The notes below the pieces were generated by a model, which saw only the letters and a list, made by a program, of their open reading frames with translations, made no database searches and had not been told where the DNA came from. Of a stretch of DNA of 64,000 nt, positions 46,801-57,376 are shown piece after piece. Every line of letters begins with the position of its first letter. The first letter of the stretch is position 1. Source of the DNA: Sphaerolaimus hirsutus (taxonomy: Eukaryota > Nematoda > Chromadorea > Monhysterida > Sphaerolaimidae); contig OZ038450.1 of assembly GCA_964036195.1 (NCBI GenBank), positions 6,574,701 through 6,638,700 on the forward strand. The letters run 5' to 3'. The translations under genes were made by a program, and so were the position numbers.

Positions 46801-49800
46801 AAATGACGTTATCCAATGATAGCTACATGTGCAAAGTCAGCAGGGAATAATGATTGGCACATGCCCATGAAGTTTATAAAACACAGGTTTGCGATAGAAG
46901 ATTGCCAAATGATAACACAAATAAGAGACTTGTCAACAGCAGCAAGCATGCAATTGATCTACAACTTGACATAGCAAATTTAAGAAAAGAGGATATAAAG
47001 AACCCCATAGAACATGGCAGATGGCTAAGAATTAAGACAGCTCTCTCGAACAAACAGAATTGACATAAAGAGGGACAGTACAAGACAGCACAAGGAATTC
47101 ACTATAACGAGCATCTTCGGTATGCAGCAAGATAGATAATGCACTGCAGACATGGAACACAGATTGCAGAAAAATGTGTGGTGTGTTCGACACAACGTGT
47201 TAAAATCCCACGCAACCCAGGCAAATACCTACCTAGGATGAAACAATATGCTCAAAAAATAGAAAAATGAATTACTCAGGGGGTTCCCTTGATACCCAAA
47301 AGCTGCCGTGACAGCGGCTACGGTAGAAAGTCCTCCCTGTTTAAGGAGCGTAACCCAGCAGTGGATAAGGTTCACATCCCATTATTCAACCCATTCACTA
47401 TTCGAATCGTTTCTTCTTATTCAAATTGATATTTTACATGTCATTTGACACTTTACACTTTACACGGTGAGGAACCGCCAACAGAAGTAAAAATCCACCC
47501 ACCTTAACAACTCGCTCATTGTCCCCACCCGAATCCTTGTCCACCTCGGCGAAGGTCTTCCAATGGTGGAACTGCTTGTGCCAGCCGATTTTCCTGCCGC
47601 TGGCGCTGGCGTAGCCGCACAGGTCGCAGTAGAACAGCAAGTGCCCATCGGCGGGCGCGGGTCGTTTCCCGCCGCCGATGAAATGGATGCGTGCGCGGTG
47701 GGCGCGCAGTTTCGATGGTGCGTTTGTGGAGTAGTCGCACTGGTCGCATTGGTGCCGCTGTTGCACCGTTGGCACGTGTTTGAGCTGGGAAAGGGCGAAA
47801 TGAGTGAGGGGGCGCCGCGGTGACGGGTTTGTGTGCCGCGGAAATTCGCTTCAATTAGTGGCGGCTATCTAAACATCGTATTTCCTCGAAATATCCACGG
47901 GATGAATTTTTCGCCAGCTCACTCTAGCCTGGTAGCATTTCGAGAGACCAATTCAAGGGTGGGGGTAATTCGAGGAAATGCGGTAAATGCATCTGCGAAT
48001 GAATAACAAGCCATGGAAAACGATATCTTAAAAAAATGTATGCAATGCTGAAACTAGCATTACTCTCACGACTGCAAGCAGTGGCCAGTCTCGCCAGTGG
48101 ACAAGTACTTTACTCTTGACGCTTGAATTTACTCTTGACTTTGCTCTTGACTTTTAACTTACTCTTCTTTTCCACTTGCGGTACCAGCACCAGGGTGCAG
48201 TACCAATATATCAATTGTGTATTCAAATGATTTATATCCAAATTTTATGGGTGTTTTTGTATCCAAATCTTATGTTTATGTATCCAAATCTTATGTTTTT
48301 CGTATCCAAATCTTATGTTCAACATAAGATTTGGATATAAAAACGTAACTTTTGGATACACAATTGACGCCTCGGGAGTGCCTCCTGGTGCTGGTTCAGC
48401 AAGTGACAGAGTCAAGAACAGAGTTAAAAGTGACGTGAAGTCAAGAGTGAAGTCATTAGTCAGGAGCACTTTTGGGACTGGCCGCAGGTCGTGTAAGTAT
48501 TTACGTTGCAAATCCGTTATTGCATGTGCAAACCATAGGGTTGGCCGATGTTTTTTTTAAACGTTTAAAAAAAAAAAAAAAACGTTTTAAAAAACAAACA
48601 AACATGACGTCCGAAATGTTTTTTTTAAAAAAAAACATCGGCCAAAATTTTTAGTACTAAGCACTAGGTATTTTGCAAAATTTTTGCGCGCAAGCGCGCA
48701 ATTTCACACACAAATTGACATTGGTGGTTGTTTTCATTGGTTTTGTTGCATTTTTAGTATCAAAACATCCATTTCTATGTGCTACCATGGGTGAATAAGC
48801 CGACATATGTTGCTGTAATATATAATATTGAGGTAATGTGCTTCCATGTACCTCCACAGTGTGTAACTTCACTCCCAAAATAACAACCTCCTTTTATAAC
48901 CTTGTTTGATCACCATTCCGTGCCAAACTTTACCTGAAGTCACGAACATTCGACTATAAGGCGATATACGAACGATATGTCGACGAAAAATGGATATTTT
49001 TGACACAAATCACCACTTATAATGCTATCCCATGGCTCCACAGCCATTATATGGTCATATTTAACATCACAGAGTATTGCCAGTGTCTGATATACCTATA
49101 TATGTTGACACTAGGTCATATCTGGGAGCTTTAAAAAAAAACGTTTTTTTTTTAAAAAAAACATCGAGTTAAAAAAAAACGTTTTTTTTCCAACCCTAGC
49201 AAACCAACCGTTTTTCTGATGCCGCCATGCCGCCGGTCAACGTGCATCTTTAAGCTGGCCTTTTTCCGGCAGCGAAACGAGCACCTGGGGCACTTGAGAG
49301 GCAGCTCCGGCATGACCCACTGAAACACAGTTGAGTTTTATTAAAACCTAAAAATTTGATTCAAGTCGGAAATCTTTGACAAGGCAAATAGACAAACTGC
49401 GTCCGTTTCAAGCGGCGCCTGCTTCCTTCCGGAAACCTCGTGAATTTCAACAGTCGTGTTTACCTCAACAGAATGCGCAGGAGCTCCGAGTGTATTCTCG
49501 TTGAAAATCTGAGAAAAAATTGAAAAATCTTGAGAAACGAAGAGAATAGATTTAAAAAAAATTACCAGATGAAATAACCCCTACGAAACGCCAGTCTCGG
49601 CGCATGTAAACTCTCAGCGCAAGTAAATATACTCAATAAATATGCACATCTAAACCCCAGCGCATCGACCCAAACCGGGTGCGCATGTAAACCCGGTGCA
49701 CATGTAGACCCGGTGATGGTGGCGCCAGGGACATCCAGGGATTTTTGAGCGGGGGCTGTTTGTTTACGGTACCCGGTAAGCGGGGGGGGGGGGTAAAATT

Positions 49801-52800
49801 TTACCTACGTGGTGACGGAATGACGTCATAGCGCTGGCGCCAGAGATCGCTGATATGTATTTATGTAAATAGGTATGCATACATATAGTGGCGGGCACAC
49901 TATTCGGTATGTTATAAAGAGAATTCACAGTACGAGGACGAATTTACATATAAAATATCAGTGTGATAGCAAAATGTGGGAACATGGGCCTGCATGTGCA
50001 CCGGGTTTAGATGCGCACCGGCACAGGGCCCATAGAAGCGCTGGGGGCTAATTAGATGCGCCGAGAGTTTACATGCGCTGATAGCTTACATGCGCTGATA
50101 GTTTAAATGCGCTGAGACTTCACATGCGCCGAGAGTTTCCGCCTACGAAACCGCACCTGTTGATTTCTTTCCATGGCATTGACAACTGTTGCAGCCGCAC
50201 CCAACGCTGGAATGCTCCGACCCGATTCAATGGGTGACTGCGACGGCTGCACGATGAAAATATGCCCAGGTTTTATGTTAGAGTGACACTATTTATCACA
50301 TATTTTCATCACCAAAATTATGTTTTCACGACTCAATTCAGAAAACACTGTATTTATTTACATACTTGTATTTGTGAACATCGTAGAATGGTTACACTAG
50401 TAAACTAGGGAGTTTGGCCACTGGCTGTGGTTCATATACCTAGGTAGATAGTAAATCATGGACCAATAACCTATAAAAAATTTGGAACAATAGACGGCGG
50501 CCACCCAGATGTGATATTTATTTCCATTGAATGATTCATCTCGATTTTGGAATGTGAAAAATCTATAAACAGTAGACGAGCGAGAAAATCTGTTCAGAGA
50601 ATCGCACGAAGACGTCGATAAAAAGCCAAAAAATTTGTTTGGGTCTAGTGCAGGCTTTTCCCGGGGGCCAAGGACGTACTCAGGATTTTTAAGCGGGAAA
50701 GGGGGTACGTTCTTTCTGAGGACAACTCGCAGACCCTGTAAAATGTCATGTAAGGCCCCTTTCACACCTCTTTACTGTGACGACTCCGACAACATGAAAA
50801 AGTTCCACATTCATTAGATAAAATGGCAAGGTATATATGGCAAGGCATGTCAAATTGCAGATAGATCGTGCTTGTCGTTTAAGAGTTATAGACGTTTGAA
50901 ATTTTTTGCCATTGTCGCCATCTGTCCGGCTCCGACAATGGCAGAATTTTTTCAAACGTCTGTAACTCTTTAACGACAAGCACGATTCATCTGCAATTTG
51001 ACATGCATATACGCCTAGGCGGTATGTATACTTGGCCAATTTATCTAATGAATATGGTACTTTTTACTTGAATTATTGAACTTTTTCATGTTGTCGGAGT
51101 CGTCACAGAAAAAAAGGTGTGAAAGGGGTCTCAAGTGCCAAAAGTAATTGAAAACGTCAAACAACCAGTAAAAATATAAGATAATTTGACATTTCACAGG
51201 TTCTGCGAGTTGTACTGAGTGCACCGAGAGCAGTATCTGAACAAGCGAAAATTTCAAATTTACCTGTGATACGGATTCTATCGAAACGTCATTCTTGTTT
51301 CCACAATTGCTCACTTCTCGTCCCGAAGGTCCACTCAGGGCACTTGTTTCAATCGCATTCTTCTCGCATCGTTTGTTGCAGTCCGACCGAGGCCTCAGCT
51401 TATGTGTCTAGAACATGGGAACGAATGTTTCCTTACCTTTAACCTAGAACGCTAAAACGCTTTTTAAAACCTAAAAAACGCATTTGCAGCGGCCTTTTTT
51501 CCACCGCTGCGATTTTTCCAAAAAAATGACGTTTTTAAAAGTGTTGTTCGCTGGCCATCCCTTTTCACCTAAATATTGAAAAATTTTGCATACAAAATGT
51601 AGCCAACCGTGTGCGGCACCACAGGAGCAATATTGCCATGGCTGATTGTAGGAAACTCAACATTTTCGACTGCTGGCGCATTTGCACTTCCCACTGAGAT
51701 CACACTCACAGGCTGCCCTTCAACAGACGGGGAGCAAGCCGGATCAAACGATTGAGCCTGAAAATCGTGAGCAAGCTTTCATTTGAAAAGAGCAAATAAC
51801 AGATGCAGCTTCATACATACATAGAACCTTTTGATTTAAAAAAAATTTAAATCAGTCAAGGACGTATCCAGGGGGGGGGGCGGGGGGGGGGCTGCAGCCC
51901 CCCCCCCTTCCCGGGGTGCAGGGACGTATCCAGGATTTTTGAGCGGGGGGGGCTGCTTGTTTACGGAGGCCGGCGAGGGGGGGGGGCTCAGCCCCCCCCC
52001 CTAAAATTTTAGCTACATAGTGGCGGAATGGCGCCATGGTGCTGGCGCCATTAGTAGGCGCCACGCCATGGCGCCATTGGCGTTGGCGTCAGCGCCATGG
52101 AATGCTCTATATGTATGTAAATATACATACAAAACAGGAAAAAACACAACATTGAGTGTATTTATAATGATTTGTGGTCACATGGAGCAAATCTGATGAT
52201 AATACCTTGTCTGGTGAAGAATGCGCGCTTGCGCGCAAAATGTTTAACGCCGACGTTGAAAAAGTCGCATTTTCCGGTCACTTTTTGGTCTCGCCCCGGT
52301 AGGGGGGGGGGGCTGCAGCCCCCCCCGCCCCCCCCCCTGGATACGGCCCTGCCGGGGTGAGACCTAAAAAGTCCCGGAAAATGCAACTTTTACTATATAT
52401 TTTTCGGTGTTTCTTAAAAATTTTGCGCGCAAGCGCGCAATTTCTTCCCCATGCATAGTATTTTCAACAGATCGGTCCATGTAAACCAATATCCTTGGAA
52501 ATGAATTTATTTCTGCAACTTTCGCTGCATATGTATGCATATTTACATACATATAAAGCGGTTCCTGGCGCTGGCGCCAACGCCAATAGCGCCATAGCGT
52601 GGCGCCTTTGTATGGCGCCAGCGCCAAAACGCCTTTCCGTCCCTATATAGGGAAAATTTTAGGGGGGGGCCGTTCGCCAGGTTCCGTAAACAAGCAGCCC
52701 CCCCCCGCTCAAAAATCCTGGATACGTCCCTGAAATCAGTCACCTTGTGATTTAAAAAAATCAGATTGTTTAAAATAAAAATCAGTTTAAAAAATAATGA

Positions 52801-55800
52801 AATGCCAACACTAGTCACAAGAGAACACTAAAAACGTTTTGGCTTTCCTACTTGCATTTCACTTCTCACTTATAAAATTACTTTTCTTTCAACTTTTTAC
52901 TTTTCACTTATTTTGGTTCTCCACTTGCCACTGGCACCCTCTTAACATAAAATCATGTTGAACTCATCATAATACACTAAATACATTTGTCTAACAATAC
53001 GGTTCCGTATGACATATTTTTTATGTTTTCTCTGATACCCGGGTAATTGTGCCAGGAAAACATAACAAAACGTAACGGTATTTTTGGAAAACGTAAACGT
53101 AAAAATAAATACCCGAATAACCGGGTATTTTGGGTAAACGTAAATACGGTTTTGCAACACTGCTTCACACATAGAATCTTTGTTTAGGGACTGGTATATA
53201 TTTGTGATTATCTCATAATGTTTGAAAGCTTCGCAAAGTATAAATTTACCAGCGACACGGATTCTGTTACAATGTCATTCTTGTTGCCACAATTGGTCAC
53301 TTCTGGTCCCGGAGGTCCACTCAGGTCACTTCTCTCGATCGAATTTTTCTCCAACCGTTTCTTGCAGCCCGACCGAGGCATCAGTTTATTATGCGTCTGG
53401 AACATGGGAACGAATGTTTCCTTACCTTGAACCTAGAGATGGAATAAGCGCTTTTTTCAACGGCCTGTCTTATTCAATAGAACCGACGGGGTCGTTGCGC
53501 TTTTTATATTAAAGTGACTTTTTAAAAGTGGTTGAAAATAAATTTGTAAAAATCAATTTTTTTTCAAACGCCTTGATTTTTTCAATAAATTTTTTTATTG
53601 CCTTTTAAATTAAAGCCAGATATTTTAACATCGTCCAAAATGGGAGTATAACGCAAAAAAATGTAGCCAACAGTGTGCGGCACTACGGGAGCAATATTGC
53701 CATGGCTGATTGTAGGAAACTCAACATTTTCGATTGCCACTGAGATCACACTCACAGGCTGCCCTTCAACAGAGGGGGAGAAGGCCTTATCAAACGATTG
53801 AGCCTGAAAATCGTGAGCAAGCTTTTCATTAAAAAAAATATTAAAGAAAGCATATTAAAAATGCAGCTTCACACATAGCACCTTTGTTTATGGCCAGGTA
53901 TTTATTTACTCCCAATGTCTGAAGGTTTTGTAATAAAATGCATTCACCCTTTATGATTCTAAGTCGCAACAAATCCCAAATGTAAAGCCCTTGGATGATA
54001 GAAAAAAGCTCACCGCACTGCTGACTGAAGTGACGTTTTCCCGCGGCTGCACTGTACATTGCGTTGCAGTGGCACTTACATTCGACTGCACAACTCCCTC
54101 CTCTTGCAGCTGTTAAAATTTTAAGACACTTATTGGTAGTTGAATCAGGATGGGGCAAATATCGGGATTTTACAGTTTAAATCTATTTAGACGCGTAAAT
54201 AAAATATACTGTTCCGACATAACATTTTTGCATAAGTGTTATGAAATCAAGGTACAGTCGCACAATTTACTAAATTTACATATACTCGAAAAATGCATAT
54301 ACTTGAGTACTGGGTATTTACATATGCTTTAAGAAAGTACCTGTACTCACATGTACGCGCACTTTTATTGAAATGTATTTCAGAAGTTTCAAATAAAAAA
54401 AAAACATGAAAAAATCATATGATTTTCCTATAAAAATACTAAATAATAATTAAAAACGACATATATGTTATGTCTTCCAGTGTAAAAATCGCCCTCACAT
54501 GAAGTATTTCACATTTTCTGTACTCAGGGGTGATTAAAAAGTATTTTACATATAAATACACATTGAAAAAGTTCAGCAATTCTAACAACACTGGCTGGCA
54601 CGAAGCCAACAATGGCTAACGCCAGATTTTCCCCCCAAAAGGCGCGCGCAGCAAGAAAAAGCAACACTCAACGAACCTCTTCACTCTGAAACTCATCCCC
54701 GCCGGGTGCGTACAAAGCGGGCGAATTGTCCCAGAAAGCGCCAATAAAAGCGTCGGGCAACGCGAACGTCTCGTCGAAGTGCACCAGCGCTTTGTGCCGC
54801 TTGATGCCCGACTCTCGGCCGCAGGTGAAGTCGCATCGGTCACACGTGAAAGTGTGACGATTTTCCGCCGCCGCCCTAACCGAAGACTCGAGGCACTGAA
54901 TTGAATTTTGATGGATTGGGTGGAAGATTTGAAATTAAGCTAGATTTCTGGGATTTTTTTATTTTAGCGATCCAGTTCCGCCACGTTGCGCTAAAAATAT
55001 AGTACCGTATTTTCTCGGAATATCCCCAGGGGGTTTATTGTTTCAGAGTGAGAATTTTGAAGGGGGTTTAAACGAGGGGGGTATTTCGAGTGTGGGGTAT
55101 TTCGCCAGAAATTATTCGAACTCTCAGTACTATTTAATTTGTTGTTTGTAACGTACGTAGACGTAGAAAAATACAACAATAAACATTATGTATAAGAGTC
55201 TATAGACTTATATAAGGTTTATAAACCATGTTCTAACATAAAAAAACTCATTGTTTTTAGTTAACGTGTTTTCTGCATTGCCCGGATCACAAACCGCAGC
55301 TTTTGTCATTTACGTTCTCTTTACACTCAATTTGGGGGGGGGGGGGTATTTCGAGGGGGCTGTTTAAACTCATAGTGTCCATTTTGAGGGGGATATTTCG
55401 AGGAAATACGGTACATATAATTGAACGAGGTATTACTATTCACGATGAAAAATTCCATCTATTCAAAACAACGCAGAAAAAAAGCACCCCCAAATAGGGT
55501 TCAAACGGGACCACTTTTTCGGACCGGGACCGGGACCGAGACCAGAAATTGTTCTTATCGGGACCGGGACCGGGACCGGGACTAGGTGGTCGGGACCGGG
55601 ACCGGGACCGGGACTGGCATTTTTCAATTGTCGGGACCGGGACCGGGACTGGGGCATCCGGACCGGGACCAGGATTTGCCGAACCAGGTACCAGGACCAC
55701 AGCCCCCTTTTGAGCCCTATCGGGACCGATAACCATTTGAATGCATATTTTCAGAAGTTTCATACGATTTTCACACTTCATTCAATCAAAATTGTCATCA

Positions 55801-57220
55801 AAAATAAAATAAAAGTCACAAAATTCAATTGAGCCACAAAAAAGGACATAACGCACGAAAATTATGACAGTGAGTATTGATACATAAGCTGGCGCAGTGC
55901 TTTCTGAAGGAAAATAAATTTTTCAGCCTTCTCTGATGTCGAACATGAATGAGAATGCTTGGAACTCACCAAAAAAACCGTCAAAAAATCGTCGACGGAA
56001 TGAGAATGCGCCGACTGGCGCAAATTTTTTCGAACTTTACAAGTATTTAATAGGCAAAATTTGGTTCCAGTCCAGTTAATTTTTCTTATCGGGACCACTG
56101 AAAAATTCCGGGACCGGGACCGGGACCGGGACTGGGTGGTCGGGACCGGGACCGGGACCGGGACTGGCCTTTTTCAATTGTCGGGACCGGGACCGGGACT
56201 GGGGTGTCGGGACCGGGACCGGGACCGGGACCGCCCCAGTCCCGACTTTTTGCCGAACCATGTACCGGGACCGCGGTCCCGTTTGAACCCTACCCCCAAA
56301 CCTGATCAACAGGCTGCGGTTGACAAGAATGCGACATGATTCTATGTTTCGAAAAAGAAGGCGCGTGGTTTGTCGCATAATTGCACTGATCGCACATGAA
56401 CTTCCAATCAGAATAGAAATCTCGATCCACACCGCTGTGAATCAGCATTCGATGTTTTTTCAGCGAGTGATAATAAGCGGTGCTGAAAGAGCACTGGGTG
56501 CAAAAGAAATCTTTCCTGGGCTGGACGACACTTCCGGACGGGGTTGCCTGCGAAAAATAGACATTTGAGCATTTGGCCAGTTGGATACATAATCAAATTC
56601 ATTTACTACACAGTTGCGTCGCAAGAGGAACCACATACTGGATGTCAACTGATTTCCATGTCAATTAAAATGTAAATTGATTTGGCATCTATCCAACCCG
56701 CGAATTTTTTTAGGTAATTGAGCTCAACATCGCTATGTTTCACACCCTTTCGCCAATTTTCACCTAGGTAGTTCAAGCGCCTTATTGCCAATTTCAGCTA
56801 TTTTTGGCTATAAAAAAGCTCTTGTATACATGTTTCTTCTCTATTTTCGGTGATATTTCCCTCTTTCTGCGTCATGCACCTTGAAAATGCCACTAGATTG
56901 TCCCCCCGCGAACCAATCACCGACCAAAAAAAATTGTCAGGCATTTATCTTCCGGGAGTAGCGATCTAAATGATTCATATGAACCCCATTATACGATAGC
57001 CAGTCCCAGTGACTAACCCGTGAAATACTGGATGTATCAACGATTTTCTTGCCCAAATATGAAGCCATTTCAGCCGCGGTTATTTCTATGTCATGAGCGC
57101 GGATGTGCCGACCAAGAATATTTTTGTGGGCACTGCGGTAGTCGCAGAACGGGCATTGGATCACCTCCAATAATTTGTCCTGCGTAGAAGTTGTCACCTT
57201 GTGATGTCCAAAAGGTTGTC
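40828..57220 (-). CDS. Multi-C2H2 zinc-finger protein with tandemly duplicated exon modules
   Basis: Predicted nuclear DNA/RNA-binding protein; the orthologue was not recognised. Exons 5' to 3': 57220-57018, 56547-56302, 54895-54677, 54109-54014, 53803-53672, 53396-53250, 51757-51608, 51407-51264, 50246-50157, 49508-49464, 49319-49209, 47784-47503, 46324-46226, 45767-45573, 45347-45237, 43837-43643, 43143-43033, 42597-42418, 41115-40828 (TAG stop). That is 1013 residues as listed. Every junction after the first exon is phase 0 with GT-AG sites, and every exon is open. About 11 fingers are present, mostly C-x2-C-x12-H-x4-H (for example CDQCDYSTNAPSKLRAH, CTQCSFSTAYYHSLKKH). They are separated by Ser/Thr/Pro-rich linkers. 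The first exon listed enters at phase 1, so upstream coding is missing. Short linker exons (96, 45, 99 bp) rest only on frame and splice sites. Confidence 0.8.
41752..42213. mobile_element. Foldback MITE of GGTACGCACAAATGCC units, hAT-like
   Basis: Between zinc-finger exons 18 and 19. Inverted GGTACGCACAAATGCC / GTGCGTACCAGGCATTTG arms are flanked by AAATAGCAG at 41743-41751 and 42214-42222 (9 identical bases, consistent with an 8-bp duplication plus one). Neighbouring foldbacks of TGCGCATGTAAACC-type units lie at about 41195-41330 and 42245-42390. Confidence 0.72.
43341..43577. mobile_element. Long foldback with CCGTATTTCTTC core tips
   Basis: Outer arms (GCTCCACACACAGCGATTTT and its near complement) continue through TTCGAACGTTTTTTGG to CCGTATTTCTTCTTATAGAA and back. 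It is a 237-bp inverted repeat in the intron between the second linker exon and the second finger exon. Confidence 0.65.
44073..45093. mobile_element. hAT-like MITE, CAGGGACGTATCC family
   Basis: Ends CAGGGACGTAGCCAGG and CTGGCTACGTCCTTG with the duplication GTCATGAC at 44065-44072 and 45094-45101. It carries long G and C runs, GGCGCC units, a GCGCGCTTGCACGC block, and the nested element at 44152-44729. Confidence 0.85.
44152..44729. mobile_element. hAT-like MITE, CCGTTTTCCG family, nested
   Basis: Ends TAGGGTGTCAAATTTCCG and TTTTTTTGACACCCTA, duplication GGGGCGGC at 44144-44151 and 44730-44737. The left arm is dense CCGTTTTCCG/TTTTTCC and the right arm continues the same motif family. Confidence 0.83.
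45102..45214. mobile_element. hAT-like MITE, GGCGCC family, sharing a target duplication with its neighbour
   Basis: Ends TAGTGATGTAAAAGCGCC and GGCGCTTTTTACATCACTA. It is flanked by GTCATGAC at 45094-45101 and 45215-45222; the left copy is also the right duplication of the element at 44073-45093. Confidence 0.88.
46325..47502. other. Zinc-finger intron holding a large CCCTGTAAA-type element
   Basis: GGTGGCAGTCCCACACCCTG at about 46412 and CACTTTACACGGTGAGGAACCGCC at about 47451-47474 look like the two ends of one roughly 1.06-kb member of the CCCTGTAAA family. No clean 4-bp duplication is visible and the core contains no supported coding sequence. Confidence 0.4.
48089..48488. repeat. Foldback remnants with TTCCGCAAGTGG-like ends and an ATCCAAATCTTATG hairpin
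   Basis: Inverted GTGGCCAGTCTCGCCAGTGG-like and GGGACTGGCC ends enclose CTTTACTCTTGAC-type units and their complements. At 48302-48338, GTATCCAAATCTTATGTT is followed directly by its complement. Confidence 0.5.
48536..49198. mobile_element. hAT-like MITE, AAACGTTT family
   Basis: Ends TAGGGTTGGCCGATG and TTCCAACCCTA, duplication GCAAACCA at 48528-48535 and 49199-49206. Inserted only about 3 bases into the intron after the finger exon 49319-49209. Opposite orientation to the copies at 13224 and 61074. Confidence 0.88.
49590..50143. mobile_element. hAT-like foldback of CGCATGTAAACC units
   Basis: Flanked by TACGAAAC at 49582-49589 and 50144-50151. Arms carry GGCGCATGTAAACTC and GAGAGTTTACATGCGC units in inverted orientation. 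A CAGGGACATCCAGGGATTTT fragment lies in the core at about 49727. It ends a few bases from the donor of exon 50246-50157. Confidence 0.75.
50754..51131. repeat. 378-bp foldback nested between CCCTGTAAA-type ends
   Basis: Outer arm CCCCTTTCACACC pairs with GGTGTGAAAGGGG. Further in, GTGACGACTCCGACAACATG and its complement lie on opposite sides, and the centre (about 50940) pairs GCCATTGTCG with CGACAATGGC. Just outside are ACTCGCAGACCCTGTAAAATG and CATTTCACAGGTTCTGCGAGT. Confidence 0.7.
51264..53803 (-). repeat. Tandem duplication of a two-exon block in the zinc-finger gene
   Basis: Exons 53803-53672 and 53396-53250 correspond to 51757-51608 and 51407-51264. The first pair both encode AQSFD...EGQPVSVISV...NVEFPTISHGNIAP. 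The second pair share LSGP-x-G-x-EV-x-NCGNKND. They differ by small in-frame indels (for example six extra codons in 51757-51608). No zinc finger is encoded by either. Confidence 0.85.
51857..52732. mobile_element. hAT-like MITE, CAGGGACGTATCC family
   Basis: Ends CAAGGACGTATCCAGG and CCTGGATACGTCCCTG, duplication AAATCAGT at 51849-51856 and 52733-52740. It contains two further internal copies of the end sequence and GCGCGCTTGCGCGC palindromes at about 52210-52240 and 52420-52440, suggesting self-insertion. Confidence 0.85.
55005..55411. mobile_element. TA-flanked MITE, CCGTATT family
   Basis: TA-CCGTATTTTCTCGGAATA at the left and ATTTCGAGGAAATACGG-TA at the right. The core shares AACGT-x-GACGTAGAAAAATAC with the 28633 copy. 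Confidence 0.75.
55495..56292. mobile_element. hAT-like MITE, GGGACC family
   Basis: Ends TAGGGTTCAAACGGGACC and GGTCCCGTTTGAACCCTA, duplication CCCCCAAA at 55487-55494 and 56293-56300. Arms of GGGACCGGGACC repeats. The right duplication overlaps the T of the splice donor of exon 56547-56302. Confidence 0.87.
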
Positions 57221-57376
57221 CTATGAAAATAAGGACTCATTGGCGTATGGCGTACACAGAAAATTTGCGTTCCGCATTCGAACGTTTTTCCACGCGTGAC
57301 TCTAACTGCGGAAATGATAAATCTACTGAACGCAAAGCGATTGAAAGATATTAAACTGGCGCGGTTGCAAATTGTG

